A stretch of DNA of 64,000 bases from Flavobacterium aquatile LMG 4008 = ATCC 11947 (GCF_000757385.1 NZ_JRHH01000005.1:62001-126000), one strand, 5' to 3'; positions 27,528 to 36,641 are shown, counted from the first letter of the stretch. Notes: generated by a model from the sequence alone, not told the origin. Numbers and translations: made by a program.

Positions 27528-28568
27528 ATGTACGAATTAGAAGAAAAAGGTTATTTATATCTACTGATTATCATCCCAATTTTGGCGGTGCTTTTTCTGT
27601 ATGTTCAATTTTGGAAAAGAAAAAAGCAAAAAGAATTTGGTGATTTGGATTTAATCAAAAAATTAAGTCCAGAGAAATCGGTTTTTAAACCAGCTTTAAA
27701 AATTATAATGGTTCTTTTAGGATTGACATTCTTGATAATTGCTTTGGTAAATCCAAAAATGGGAACCAAAGTCGAAAAGGTAAAACGACAAGGAATAGAC
27801 ATTGTTTTTGCTGTTGACGTTTCTAAAAGTATGCTCGCCGAAGACGTTGCGCCCAATAGATTAGAAAAGAGTAAACAACTTGTTTCTCAATTAATTAATC
27901 AACTTGGAAGCGATAGAATTGGTATTGTTGCCTATTCTGGAAGCGCATTTCCTGTATTACCAATGACATCCGATTATGGTGTTGCTAAAATGTTTTTACA
28001 ATCGATGAATCCCGGAATGATATCGTCGCAAGGAACATCAATAGATCAAGCAATCGACTTAGCATCGACTAAATTTTTTGATAAAAAAGACAAAACCAAT
28101 AAGTTGTTAATTTTAATTTCTGATGGTGAAGATCACTCTGCAAGCTACCAAGATGCAGTTGAAAATGCCACAAAAATTGGAATAAAAATCATCACAGTTG
28201 GCGTTGGAACAGAAAAAGGCGGACCAATTCCATTAAAAAGAAACGGAATTTTAGAAGGTTATCAAAAAGATAAAGATGATCAAACGGTAATTACAAAAAG
28301 AGACGCGACCATTCTAACTGCAATTGCAAAAGGTTCTAAAGGTGGATATATTGATGGAAATTCAACCAAATTAGTTTTGGATTACGTAAAAAAAGTATTA
28401 GATAATACAGAGAAAACCGAATTTGGAGCAACACAAATGGCCGATTTAAAATCGCAATTCCAATGGTTTTTAGGATTTGGATTCTTCCTATTATTTTTGG
28501 ATGTTTTCTTATTAGAAAGACGAACAAAATGGGTTAGAAAAATGAATTTATTTAATGAAAAAGAATAA
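27528..28568 (+). CDS. batB: BatB: von Willebrand factor A membrane protein
   Basis: 346 residues. Same plan as BatA: membrane segments near 9-28 and 55-74, VWA domain with MIDAS DVSKS (97-101), ISDGEDHS and GTSIDQA, and a C-terminal membrane helix (about 310-330). A paralogue of BatA. In Bacteroides fragilis the Bat genes were first linked to aerotolerance; the molecular role remains unclear. Confidence 0.92.
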   Translation: MYELEEKGYLYLLIIIPILAVLFLYVQFWKRKKQKEFGDLDLIKKLSPEKSVFKPALKIIMVLLGLTFLIIALVNPKMGTKVEKVKRQGIDIVFAVDVSKSMLAEDVAPNRLEKSKQLVSQLINQLGSDRIGIVAYSGSAFPVLPMTSDYGVAKMFLQSMNPGMISSQGTSIDQAIDLASTKFFDKKDKTNKLLILISDGEDHSASYQDAVENATKIGIKIITVGVGTEKGGPIPLKRNGILEGYQKDKDDQTVITKRDATILTAIAKGSKGGYIDGNSTKLVLDYVKKVLDNTEKTEFGATQMADLKSQFQWFLGFGFFLLFLDVFLLERRTKWVRKMNLFNEKE

Positions 28569-28603
28569 ATCCTGCCAGGTTTTTAAAACCTTGTAGGTAT
28601 GAT
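28569..28603. repeat. Imperfect palindrome CCTGCCAGGTTT/AAACCTTGTAGG
   Basis: Arms 28571-28582 and 28586-28597 pair at 10 of 12 positions. A typical short interspersed repeat, sitting in the gap before batC. Confidence 0.6.
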
Positions 28604-28608
28604 TTAAT

Positions 28609-29331
28609 ATGAAAAATATAATTATTTGTTTATTAATGCTCACCACTTTTGCACTTCAAGCGCAAGAGAAAGATAAGTATTTGCCAAAAGGAAACGAAGA
28701 ATTTGCCTCAAAAAACTATGTCGATGCCGAAGCAAATTATAGAATTTCGCAAGCTAAGTTTGCTAAAAAATCGAAATCTTCTTATAATTTGGGAACATCA
28801 ATTTACAAACAAAATCAACCTGAGGAAGCCAAATATCAATTTGCCAGAGCGATACAAGATGCTAAAACAAAATCGGAAAAGCATTCGGCATTTCATAATT
28901 TTGGAAACACTTTAATGAAAGAAAAAAATTATGAAGGCGCGGTTCAAGCTTACAAAGACGCTTTAAGAAATAATCCGTCTGACGAGCAAACTCGATATAA
29001 TTATGCGTTAGCAAAAAAAATGCTAAAAGACCATCCGCCTAAAAACGATGACAAGAAAGACAAAGACAAAAATAAAGATAAGAAAGACGAAAAAGACAAG
29101 GAAAAAGATAAAGACAAAAAAGACGACAATAAAGATAAAAATAAAGACAAAAAAGACGGAGACGATAAAAAAGACAAGCAAGACAAACCACAACCTAAAC
29201 CAAGTGGTGCCAACAAGCAACGTATTGATAATTTGTTAGATGCCGTGAGTAATGAGGAGAAGAAAGTACAAGAAAAGGTAAACGCCCAAAAAGTTCAAGG
29301 AAAGCCACAAAAACCAGAAAAAGATTGGTAA
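28609..29331 (+). CDS. batC: BatC: TPR protein with charged Lys/Asp tail
   Basis: 240 residues. Signal peptide (end near LQAQ), two to three TPR units (about 20-140, e.g. FHNFGNTLMKEKNYEGAVQA), then a low-complexity stretch rich in KDK and DKK (about 145-200), and a short C-terminal helical tail. The TPR part should bind partners in the envelope. The charged tail is made of near-repeated AAAGACAAA units, and other frames across it look open for that reason only. Confidence 0.88.
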   Translation: MKNIIICLLMLTTFALQAQEKDKYLPKGNEEFASKNYVDAEANYRISQAKFAKKSKSSYNLGTSIYKQNQPEEAKYQFARAIQDAKTKSEKHSAFHNFGNTLMKEKNYEGAVQAYKDALRNNPSDEQTRYNYALAKKMLKDHPPKNDDKKDKDKNKDKKDEKDKEKDKDKKDDNKDKNKDKKDGDDKKDKQDKPQPKPSGANKQRIDNLLDAVSNEEKKVQEKVNAQKVQGKPQKPEKDW

Positions 29332-29359
29332 TTAAACAATTGCAAATCAAAAATTAAGA

Positions 29360-31156
29360 ATGAAAATGAAAAAGTATTTATTGCTTTTATTTACAATAGT
29401 TGTTACAAATTCACTTTTTGCTCAAGTAAAGTTTGAGACACGAGTGAGCCGAGATGAAATTGGCATCAATGAAAATGTGAGAGTAGAATTTTACATGAAT
29501 GTTGATGGCGATAATCTTGGTATTCCTAACTTTGATAATTCTGGATTTAGAGTTATTGCTGGTCCGAGCCAAATGGTAAGCCAGTCTTGGGTTAACGGAA
29601 GAAGTTCTTTTAACAAAGCCTATTCGTTTACACTGATGCCTTTAAAAAAAGGAAGACACACCATAAAAGGCGCCACAATGGAGTTCAACGGACAGGTTTA
29701 TAAATCGCAACCTGTTACAATTACTGTTGGAAATGCGGTGCAACAACAGCAAAATCCTTACAACAATAATCCGTATTATCAACAACAGCAACAACAAAGA
29801 CAACCTCTAAATGCTGGTAAAGATGGTGTACATCTGGTTGCCGAAATTTCTAAAACCAATCCGTATGTAAACGAACCAATCACGGTTGTTTACAAAATTT
29901 ATGTGAGCAATCGTTCGGCGGTAAGTGGTTGGAATGAAACCAACAAACCAAAATACTCCGATTTTTGGAGTCAAAATATTGATATTAAAAACCTATCTAT
30001 TCAACAAGGAACTTTTAAAGGAGAAAGTTACCGTTACGCTGTTCTTAGAAAAACCGTTTTATATCCACAAAAAGCAGGAAATCTGCAAATTGAACCCTTG
30101 ACTTTAGAAGTTCAAGTTGAAGTTCCAACCGGTAGATATGATGTTTATGGAAATCCAGAAACGGTTTTACAAACCAAGAGAGTTTCTGCTGGTGCCAAAA
30201 CAATAAATGTAAAAGCATTACCCGAAGCAGGAAAGCCAGAAGGATTTTCGGGCGCTGTTGGTAAATTTGACTTCAAGGTAAATGCATCCAAAACAACTTT
30301 AAAAAGTGGTGAATCACTAGATTTAAATGTTCAAGTTGCTGGAACTGGAAATTTAAAATTATTCAGTTTGCCAAAACCAGTTGTGCCGTCAACATTAGAA
30401 TTATTCGACCCAGAACATACTGAAAATGTTTCAACTCCAATTTCTGGAATGACCGGAAGTATTTCTGATAAATATACTATTATTCCAAACGAAAAAGGCA
30501 CTTTTGTTATTAAACCAATTTCATTCTCCTATTTTGATTTGTCATCAAATAGTTATAAAACAATAACTTCCAATCAAATTGTGTTGAATGTTGCTCAAGG
30601 CAAAAATAACGCCGTTGCTTCCAATCCGAATAAAGCGGAAGATTCAGTGAAAAAATCATTTGCTTTTATCAAACAAAAAACAACATTAAAAAACATAAAA
30701 CCAGATGATTTCTTAGGTTCTGGATTGTTCTACGGATTGCTGTTTTTACCGTTTTTGATTGTTCCAATAATTGTAATTTTCAAGAAGAAAAAAGAAGCTT
30801 TGGATGCCGATATTGTTGGAAACAGAAGAAAAAAATCAAATGCTTTAGCGAAGAAATATCTATCAGAAGCCAAGAAACAAATTAACAACAAAGAACCATT
30901 TTATATTGCATTAGAAAAAGCAATGCACAATTTCTTGAAAGCTAAATTAAGCATCGAAACCTCAGAAATGAGCAAAGAAAAGATAACCGAAATTCTGTTG
31001 TCTCGAAATGCCAATTCTGAAACAGTAAAAGAGTTCATTGTCTTGACAGAAAGTTGCGAATTGGCTCGATATGCGCCATCATCAAGTACCATAATTCATC
31101 AAGATTATGACAAAGCCGTCGAAATTATTTCTGAATTAGAAAAACAAATTAAATAG
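29360..31156 (+). CDS. batD: BatD: oxygen-tolerance-type membrane protein
   Basis: 598 residues. Signal peptide (end near LFAQ), several beta-sandwich domains (about 20-430), a Gln/Asn-rich linker near 130-150, one membrane segment (about 452-472) and a C-terminal cytoplasmic helical domain. The pattern VSRDEIGINENVRVEFYMN at the mature start is the BatD signature. Likely scaffold linking periplasmic and cytoplasmic parts of the Bat complex. Follows batC by 28 bp and precedes batE by 5 bp. Confidence 0.92.
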   Translation: MKMKKYLLLLFTIVVTNSLFAQVKFETRVSRDEIGINENVRVEFYMNVDGDNLGIPNFDNSGFRVIAGPSQMVSQSWVNGRSSFNKAYSFTLMPLKKGRHTIKGATMEFNGQVYKSQPVTITVGNAVQQQQNPYNNNPYYQQQQQQRQPLNAGKDGVHLVAEISKTNPYVNEPITVVYKIYVSNRSAVSGWNETNKPKYSDFWSQNIDIKNLSIQQGTFKGESYRYAVLRKTVLYPQKAGNLQIEPLTLEVQVEVPTGRYDVYGNPETVLQTKRVSAGAKTINVKALPEAGKPEGFSGAVGKFDFKVNASKTTLKSGESLDLNVQVAGTGNLKLFSLPKPVVPSTLELFDPEHTENVSTPISGMTGSISDKYTIIPNEKGTFVIKPISFSYFDLSSNSYKTITSNQIVLNVAQGKNNAVASNPNKAEDSVKKSFAFIKQKTTLKNIKPDDFLGSGLFYGLLFLPFLIVPIIVIFKKKKEALDADIVGNRRKKSNALAKKYLSEAKKQINNKEPFYIALEKAMHNFLKAKLSIETSEMSKEKITEILLSRNANSETVKEFIVLTESCELARYAPSSSTIIHQDYDKAVEIISELEKQIK

Positions 31157-31161
31157 TAATC

Positions 31162-31911
31162 ATGAAGAAGTTTTTTTATCTATTTCTATTTATTTCTGCA
31201 TCTGTTTTTGCAACCGATGTTTCTAATCCGTTTGTAGAAGGTAATAACTATTACAATAACGGAAAATACGAAGCTGCTATTACAAGTTACGAAAGTGTTT
31301 TGGCATCAGGACAACAATCGGCAGAACTCTATTTTAACTTGGGAAATTCTTACTATAAATTACACAAAGTTGCACCAGCGATTTATAATTTTGAAAAGGC
31401 ATTACAGCTAAATCCGAACGATCCAGAAATTCAAACCAATTTAGAGTTTGCTCAAAAAATGGCAATTGATGATATAAAAGTCATCCCAAAAGTTGGTTTT
31501 GATAAACTACTTGCCGATTTTACTTCAAGCTATCATTATGATACTTGGGCTTGGATTGCAGTAGCATTTGGCTTTATTTTTCTATGCTTTTTTATCGGAT
31601 ATTATTTTTCTGGAACAGCTTTCAAAAAACGAATTTACTTCACCGGAATGTTTGTGGTTTTAATCTTAATAATCATTTCAGTTTCATCAGGAATTTTCGA
31701 AAAAAACCGATTGGAAACTGAAAAATCTGCCATTGTTTTTGCCGAAACCGCTTCGTTAAAAGGCGAACCAAAAGCCACAAGTCAAGAAACAATTTTGCTT
31801 CACGAAGGAACAAAAGTATTCATTCTAGAAAGCAACGCCAATTGGAGAAAAGTACAACTTACAGACGAAACTACAGGATGGATTGAAGCTGAAAGTATTA
31901 AAGAACTGTAG
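31162..31911 (+). CDS. batE: BatE: TPR, two membrane helices and SH3-like domain
   Basis: 249 residues. Signal peptide, TPR repeats (about 25-100, AELYFNLGNSYYKLHKVAPA), two membrane segments (about 130-148 and 157-174) and a C-terminal bacterial SH3-like domain (about 190-249, GTKVFILESNANWRKVQL). Last gene of the Bat operon; no stem-loop with T-run follows, only short repeats. Confidence 0.9.
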   Translation: MKKFFYLFLFISASVFATDVSNPFVEGNNYYNNGKYEAAITSYESVLASGQQSAELYFNLGNSYYKLHKVAPAIYNFEKALQLNPNDPEIQTNLEFAQKMAIDDIKVIPKVGFDKLLADFTSSYHYDTWAWIAVAFGFIFLCFFIGYYFSGTAFKKRIYFTGMFVVLILIIISVSSGIFEKNRLETEKSAIVFAETASLKGEPKATSQETILLHEGTKVFILESNANWRKVQLTDETTGWIEAESIKEL

Positions 31912-31950
31912 ATTTCAGTTATCAGGTTGCAGATTTCAGATTTCAGTTTA
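31912..31950 (+). repeat. Direct CAGATTTCAG units
   Basis: GATTTCAGTT, GCAGATTTCAG, ATTTCAGTTT in a row directly after batE. A short local repeat in an otherwise plain gap. Confidence 0.45.
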
Positions 31951-31964
31951 AATTATCCACACAG

Positions 31965-31984
31965 TTTGTCATTCCGTAGGAATC
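31965..31984. repeat. GTCATTCCGTAGGAATC hairpin repeat, copy 1
   Basis: ATTCC-GTA-GGAAT hairpin, identical over 20 bp to the copy at 36330-36349. Both copies lie between convergent genes. It supplies the stop codon of the minus-strand gene at 31969. Confidence 0.7.
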
Positions 31985-32469
31985 GCATTTTTTATTGAAA
32001 GATTATTCAGTATTAAATCCAAATCAGATTCTGAAATTGAAGTTAAATTTAAATTGTATTTTGTTCCAATAAATGTTTTGTTTTTAATGCAAATTGAAAT
32101 TTCATTATTGTTTTTTACCTCAAGTTTTTTGATATAAAAAGTGCTTAAATAAGCGTATTTATTGGGAAATTCACTTTTTATAACCAGTGGACCTTGATAT
32201 AAATTAGTAGGATAGGAATATCTTAAATAAATAAAACATTCTTTTTTAGTAAAACGAAATTTACAATAATCAAATTCACTTCCAAAATTCACAAAAAGAT
32301 TAACGGCTATCATTGACGATATTCGTAAATCTTCAGTTTCTTTGTCCTCATCAGACCGTAAAGATTCTATTAATCGCCTATCTTTCTTTAATTTGAAGTA
32401 TTGCGTAGCTCCAAAATAAATTACTAGTATTGAAAGAAAAATTCCTAATATTGAGTATAAATCTTCCAT
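31969..32469 (-). CDS. Hypothetical membrane-anchored protein after CvpA
   Basis: 166 residues from the ATG at 32469; the longer frame starts at TTG. Not recognised. One N-terminal membrane segment (about 3-22, YSILGIFLSILVIYFG), then a charged linker and a predicted beta-rich domain. The last residues (IPTE) and the stop codon are encoded by an interspersed repeat, so the C-terminus was probably reshaped by its arrival. Eight bp after cvpA, so co-transcribed. Confidence 0.6.
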   Translation of the reverse strand: MEDLYSILGIFLSILVIYFGATQYFKLKKDRRLIESLRSDEDKETEDLRISSMIAVNLFVNFGSEFDYCKFRFTKKECFIYLRYSYPTNLYQGPLVIKSEFPNKYAYLSTFYIKKLEVKNNNEISICIKNKTFIGTKYNLNLTSISESDLDLILNNLSIKNAIPTE

Positions 32470-32477
32470 ATTCAAAT

Positions 32478-32990
32478 TTATTTTTCATCATTGGAAACAC
32501 TACTTTTCAAATCCAAAAACCAATCCGTCAAAACTGGCAACATAAATTCAGAAGTTTTTAAAATCGGATTGAAAAATATAGAATTTTCTTGAGTTTCTTT
32601 AGAAATTAAAGCATTGTCAATATTCACCTTTTGAAATAGACTCAACACTACGCCAAGCATTAAAACAGTTTTTAAAACGGCAAAAAAAGCACCGCCTAAT
32701 TTATTCAACCATCCTAAAAAAAGTGTGCTTGCTATTCCAGAAAATACTTTTGCAAGCAAATGAATGGCTATAACAATCAAAATAAAAGTTAGGATAAAGG
32801 CAATTACCTTAACTGATTTTGAAGTTCCGTCACCAATTACATTTCCAACAAGATGCGAGAATTTCACGGCAACATAAATTCCGATGAAGAACGAAATAAC
32901 AGAGGCAAATTCTACAAAAAGTCCATTCTTTAAACCTTTAAAAACGCTGTAACCAAGTAAAACGGCAAATAAAATATCAATAAAACTCAT
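32478..32990 (-). CDS. CvpA family inner membrane protein
   Basis: 170 residues with four hydrophobic segments. The start MSFIDILFAVLLGYSVFKGL followed by KNGLFVEFASVISFFIG matches the CvpA family. Named after colicin V production in E. coli; the wider role is envelope-related and unclear. Own promoter 19 bp upstream. Confidence 0.88.
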   Translation of the reverse strand: MSFIDILFAVLLGYSVFKGLKNGLFVEFASVISFFIGIYVAVKFSHLVGNVIGDGTSKSVKVIAFILTFILIVIAIHLLAKVFSGIASTLFLGWLNKLGGAFFAVLKTVLMLGVVLSLFQKVNIDNALISKETQENSIFFNPILKTSEFMLPVLTDWFLDLKSSVSNDEK

Positions 32991-33008
32991 AGAATAATTT
33001 TCAAGTCA

Positions 33009-33016
33009 CAAATATA
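33009..33016 (-). promoter_or_regulatory. -7 promoter element of cvpA
   Basis: Minus-strand TATATTTG, exact consensus, 18 bp before the start. Confidence 0.65.
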
Positions 33017-33030
33017 AACGAATTTTTATA

Positions 33031-33060
33031 TTGTCACATTGAGCGCAGTCGAAATGCTAA
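33031..33060. repeat. GTCACATTGAGCGCAGTCG repeat
   Basis: Reads TTGTCACATTGAGCGCAGTC then GAAATGC. A half-palindromic short repeat of a kind widespread in Bacteroidota gaps; only one copy in this window. Confidence 0.55.
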
Positions 33061-33066
33061 ATGTGA

Positions 33067-33074
33067 TATATTTG
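33067..33074 (+). promoter_or_regulatory. -7 promoter element of the 118-residue gene
   Basis: TATATTTG, exact consensus, 68 bp before the ATG at 33143. Confidence 0.6.
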
Positions 33075-33142
33075 CAAATCATTATAGATAAAGAAAAACG
33101 CTATTCTTAATTTTCTTTACTCTATTTTCTAAAAAAAATCAT

Positions 33143-33499
33143 ATGTCTCGAGATATACAACTAAAAGAACGCTGGGAAAAAGTCGTTGAAATTCTGTCCA
33201 ATCAATTTTCGCAAGGAGAAGATTTAGATTTGGATGCCATAATTTACCTTATTGGAGTTCAAGAATTAGGAAAATTTCATCGCGAATTCAAAAAAGACGA
33301 AAAAGTAAACCTAATGCACATTGCAATTTGCAGATTATTAGAGCCTTATGGATATTATGAATTTGATTTTGTAGACAAAGACGGTTGGCCACATTACAAA
33401 GTAAAAGAAGAATTACCACCATTAAAAGCAGGCGAACAAACCATTTTAATGAAAGATGCCATTGTGAATTATTTTTTAGAAAAAGAATTAATTGATTAA
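33143..33499 (+). CDS. Conserved hypothetical protein upstream of pheS
   Basis: 118 residues, small, soluble, acidic, with no signal peptide. Helical start (RWEKVVEILSNQF), then LIGVQELG and HIAICRLLEPYGYYEFDFVD, ending in a helix. I do not recognise a named family. Own TAnnTTTG promoter; pheS downstream has a separate promoter. Confidence 0.75.
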   Translation: MSRDIQLKERWEKVVEILSNQFSQGEDLDLDAIIYLIGVQELGKFHREFKKDEKVNLMHIAICRLLEPYGYYEFDFVDKDGWPHYKVKEELPPLKAGEQTILMKDAIVNYFLEKELID

Positions 33500-33537
33500 T
33501 GATTGTGGATTAAAGATTTTTGAATTAAGATTTATTT

Positions 33538-33573
33538 AAAAAACTTCCAACTTCCAACTTCCAACTTCTAACT
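33538..33573 (+). repeat. Tandem ACTTCCA repeat
   Basis: Three perfect CTTCCAA units and a fourth imperfect one (CTTCTAA), 7-bp period. Too short and without spacers to be a CRISPR array. Confidence 0.7.
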
Positions 33574-33579
33574 TTTCCT

Positions 33580-33587
33580 TAAATTTG
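33580..33587 (+). promoter_or_regulatory. -7 promoter element of pheS
   Basis: TAAATTTG, exact consensus, 19 bp before the ATG at 33607. Confidence 0.7.
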
Positions 33588-33606
33588 CACCTTCAAAGAA
33601 AGACCG

Positions 33607-34626
33607 ATGATAGATAAGATTAAAGAACACATAGAAGAAGCTAAGGCATTCAATACTAAAAACAAAGAAGCGTTAGAAACGTTTCGTATCAAATATTTAG
33701 GAAGTAAAGGTTTGCTTAAAGAACTTTTTACGGAATTTAAGAACATACCTAACGACCAAAAGAAAGACTTCGGACAAGTAATCAACACGTTGAAATCTGT
33801 TGCCGAAGAGCGAGTAAAAACCATTCAAGACGAGCTAGAAAGCAAGGAAGAAGTAAAAGGTTTTTATGGCGATTTATCTCGTCCAGGCGAACCGTTGATT
33901 ATTGGTTCTCGTCATCCTATTTCATTGGTAAAAAATCAAATTATTGATATCTTTTCAACCATAGGATTCAACGTTTCTGAAGGTCCAGAAATTGAAGACG
34001 ATTGGCATAATTTTACTGCATTAAACTTGCCAGAATACCATCCAGCAAGAGATATGCAAGACACGTTTTTCATTCAAACAAATCCTGATGTTTTGTTGCG
34101 TACGCATACTTCATCGGTGCAAGTGCGTTACATGGAAAACAACAAACCACCAATTAGAACCATTTCGCCAGGAAGAGTTTTCCGTAACGAAGCGGTTTCA
34201 TCTCGTTCGCACTGTATTTTCCATCAAGTAGAAGGATTGTATATTGACAAAGACGTTTCGTTTGCCGATTTAAAACAAACATTATTATATTTCACAAAAG
34301 AAATGTTCGGAAAATCTAAAATACGTTTACGTCCATCGTATTTTCCTTTTACAGAACCAAGTGCCGAAATTGATATTTATTGGGGTTTAAAAACTGAAAC
34401 TGATTACAGAATTACAAAAGGAACCGGTTGGTTGGAAATTGGAGGTTGCGGAATGGTAGATCCAAATGTTCTAAAAAACTGCGGCATCAATCCAGACGAA
34501 TTCTCAGGTTTCGCTTTCGGAATGGGAATCGAACGTATCGCAATGCTTTTACACCAAATTGGCGACATTAGAATGTTCTTTGAAAACGATGTTCGTTTCT
34601 TAGAGCAATTTAAATCAAGTATTTAA
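33607..34626 (+). CDS. pheS: Phenylalanine-tRNA ligase alpha subunit
   Basis: 339 residues, normal length. N-terminal coiled coil (about 1-85) that binds tRNA, then a class II catalytic core: motif 2 region [20 protein letters not shown] (about 198-217) and motif 3 [14 protein letters not shown] (about 302-315). Charges tRNA-Phe as an alpha2beta2 complex with PheT, which is not in the window, so pheS and pheT are separated. Confidence 0.97.
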   Translation: MIDKIKEHIEEAKAFNTKNKEALETFRIKYLGSKGLLKELFTEFKNIPNDQKKDFGQVINTLKSVAEERVKTIQDELESKEEVKGFYGDLSRPGEPLIIGSRHPISLVKNQIIDIFSTIGFNVSEGPEIEDDWHNFTALNLPEYHPARDMQDTFFIQTNPDVLLRTHTSSVQVRYMENNKPPIRTISPGRVFRNEAVSSRSHCIFHQVEGLYIDKDVSFADLKQTLLYFTKEMFGKSKIRLRPSYFPFTEPSAEIDIYWGLKTETDYRITKGTGWLEIGGCGMVDPNVLKNCGINPDEFSGFAFGMGIERIAMLLHQIGDIRMFFENDVRFLEQFKSSI

Positions 34627-34642
34627 TTAAATTAAAATAATA

Positions 34643-35881
34643 ATGAAGAAAATTTTACCTTTTTTGTTTATGATGAGTAGTTTTGTAGCTTTCTCACAAT
34701 TACAAGTTCACACTGTGAATTTGACTACAAATGATTTAGTTTACGATTCAGTTACAAATAAAATTTATGTAAGTATTCCAAGTGCAAATGGTTCTAATGG
34801 AAATAGTATTGGTGTTATTAATCCAAACACTTATTTACTAGAAAACACCATATTTATTGGCAGTGAACCTACTGTTTTAGCAATTTCAGACAATGGGCAA
34901 TATATTTATTCTGGCTTTAGTGGTACTTCAACCGTTAGAAGATTTGATGTAGCCACTCAAACGTCAGGACTTCAATTTAGTTTAGGAAGCGACTCTTCAA
35001 CAGGTTCTTATTACGTTGAAGATATTGAGGTTATGCCCGGTCAACCAACAACCATTGCTGTGTCAAGAAAAAACAATGGATTCTCACCGAGACATGAAGG
35101 AGTTGCAATATACGACAACAATGTTATGAGACCAACCACAACTCCAGATCATACAGGAAGTAATAGAATTGAATTCACTGGTTCTAACTCATTAATTGGT
35201 TACAATAATGAAACTACCGAGTTTGGTATTAGACGATTGGCGGTTAATAACTCAGGTGTAACTAATGTTAGTGTTACATCAAATGTATTAAGTAATTTTG
35301 GTTTGGATTTTATATACAAAGACAATTATATGTATGCTTTTGATGGTAAAGTTGTAGACATTACAACAGCACCATATGTAAGTGGACAATTTTCAAATGT
35401 TTCTGGGCCAGTTGTTTACGACACATATTACAATAAAGTTTGTTTTGCTAGTTTTGATTTTTCAGGAAATATTACTTTTAAAAGATTTAATCCTACAACT
35501 TACTTATTGTTCGATAGTTTACCAATTTCACAAGCTTTTGGTGCTGTTGAAACTATTATTACTTGTGGAAATGGTTGTTATGCTTTTAATACAAGTGACA
35601 ATAAAGTCGTAATAATAAAAGATTCTACTCTAGCACAGAATGAAAATCCAGATAATAAACAATTGGTTTTTTATCCAAATCCTGTTAAGGACTATTTAAA
35701 AATTGATAGTAATATCGAAATCAATGAAGTTGTAATTTATGATTTAAATGGACGAATTGTTAAGAATTCTAATTTTGATGGAAGTCAAATGTATCTTGGT
35801 GATCTAGAAAATGGAATATATATGGTAAAAACAATTGATGTTGATGGGGTTTTTAAATTAAATAAAATTATTAAAAGATAA
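34643..35881 (+). CDS. T9SS type A secreted beta-propeller protein
   Basis: 412 residues. Signal peptide (end near AFSQ), a YncE-like propeller (about 25-325), and a C-terminal type A sorting domain (about 335-412): FYPNPVKDYLKI, VVIYDLNGRIVK, GIYMVKTIDVDG, KLNKIIKR. Exported by the T9SS and attached to the surface or released. Starts 16 bp after pheS, so may be read through from the pheS promoter. Ligand unknown. Confidence 0.88.
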   Translation: MKKILPFLFMMSSFVAFSQLQVHTVNLTTNDLVYDSVTNKIYVSIPSANGSNGNSIGVINPNTYLLENTIFIGSEPTVLAISDNGQYIYSGFSGTSTVRRFDVATQTSGLQFSLGSDSSTGSYYVEDIEVMPGQPTTIAVSRKNNGFSPRHEGVAIYDNNVMRPTTTPDHTGSNRIEFTGSNSLIGYNNETTEFGIRRLAVNNSGVTNVSVTSNVLSNFGLDFIYKDNYMYAFDGKVVDITTAPYVSGQFSNVSGPVVYDTYYNKVCFASFDFSGNITFKRFNPTTYLLFDSLPISQAFGAVETIITCGNGCYAFNTSDNKVVIIKDSTLAQNENPDNKQLVFYPNPVKDYLKIDSNIEINEVVIYDLNGRIVKNSNFDGSQMYLGDLENGIYMVKTIDVDGVFKLNKIIKR

Positions 35882-35913
35882 TTTTTGAAATCATAAATTT
35901 TCATGGTTAGATT

Positions 35914-36321
35914 ATGAAATCAGACATTACCATACCAGAAGTAGAAAATGTATTCCTTGCAGCCGTCCAAGAATGGAGCGACGACTTCATGGAGAAAGTT
36001 TGGTACGTTTATTTAGTAAACGATTCTGACTACGATTTAGACAGCGTAATGGTAGTTTCTAAAGCATTTGGAACCATTGATGGTGAAATGAAAAAAACGT
36101 CGCTTTTGCGTCACGCATTCATTAAAGTTCCTGCTGTTTCTGTTGTAAAAGTAGAAATGATAGAAAATAGTGTTCTTCGATTGAACAACGAATTTATGGT
36201 CACGTATTTCATAGGAAGTACTTTATATGACAAAAAATTCATCTTCCGAGCACAAACTATCACACCTGATTATGTAGAAGAAGTGCCTATTTTATTCGTT
36301 GATGGCGTTATTGTGAGATAG
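35914..36321 (+). CDS. Conserved hypothetical soluble protein
   Basis: 135 residues, no signal peptide, mixed alpha/beta with a compact predicted beta-sheet core (VWYVYLVNDSDYDLDSVMVV). Homologues in Flavobacteria are sometimes labelled phenylalanyl-tRNA synthetase subunit alpha, but it has no synthetase motif and the label probably comes from its place near pheS. Function unknown. Confidence 0.72.
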   Translation: MKSDITIPEVENVFLAAVQEWSDDFMEKVWYVYLVNDSDYDLDSVMVVSKAFGTIDGEMKKTSLLRHAFIKVPAVSVVKVEMIENSVLRLNNEFMVTYFIGSTLYDKKFIFRAQTITPDYVEEVPILFVDGVIVR

Positions 36322-36329
36322 CAACTCTT

Positions 36330-36349
36330 TTTGTCATTCCGTAGGAATC
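36330..36349. repeat. GTCATTCCGTAGGAATC hairpin repeat, copy 2
   Basis: Identical over 20 bp to 31965-31984 and again between the ends of two convergent genes, 8 bp after the stop of the gene at 35914. Confidence 0.7.
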
Positions 36350-36414
36350 TCAATAGTTACTCACATTTTTGATGAAGGTAATTAGAATTCTTCTGATTTT
36401 CAATAACAAAGATA

Positions 36415-36639
36415 TTATAGCTTATCGATTTTCTCACTCTTCATTTTCTGTTTCCAGTTGTAATATCCTAAGCCAAAAATTCCTACTGCGAGGTAAATTC
36501 CTGCACGAATATAGAAATTGGTACTTGAAAGTTGTTCCACAAAAGGTTTTTCTTTGATTTCAAATAAGGTCATGAAAATAATCATAAAGATTCCCCAAAA
36601 ACCACCCATTTTAATTTGATATTTCCATCTTTCGCTCAT
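36415..36639 (-). CDS. Small membrane protein after gpsA
   Basis: 74 residues with two hydrophobic segments (about 10-26 and 45-61) separated by an acidic-basic loop, and a basic C-terminus. Not recognised by family. Two bp after the gpsA stop, so co-transcribed with it. A real small gene is likely. Confidence 0.65.
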   Translation of the reverse strand: MSERWKYQIKMGGFWGIFMIIFMTLFEIKEKPFVEQLSSTNFYIRAGIYLAVGIFGLGYYNWKQKMKSEKIDKL

Positions 36640-36641
36640 AA

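Noticed and set aside
28649..29239. Several long open frames on both strands across the batC tail
   Set aside because: They are shadows of the Lys/Asp-rich low-complexity coding region; the TPR frame with signal peptide is the real gene.
33538..33573. Short tandem repeat as a possible CRISPR
   Set aside because: The unit is 7 bp with no spacers, and no cas gene is near.
36369..36557. Plus-strand 62-residue frame
   Set aside because: Antisense to the small membrane protein gene that follows gpsA; no promoter and no family pattern.
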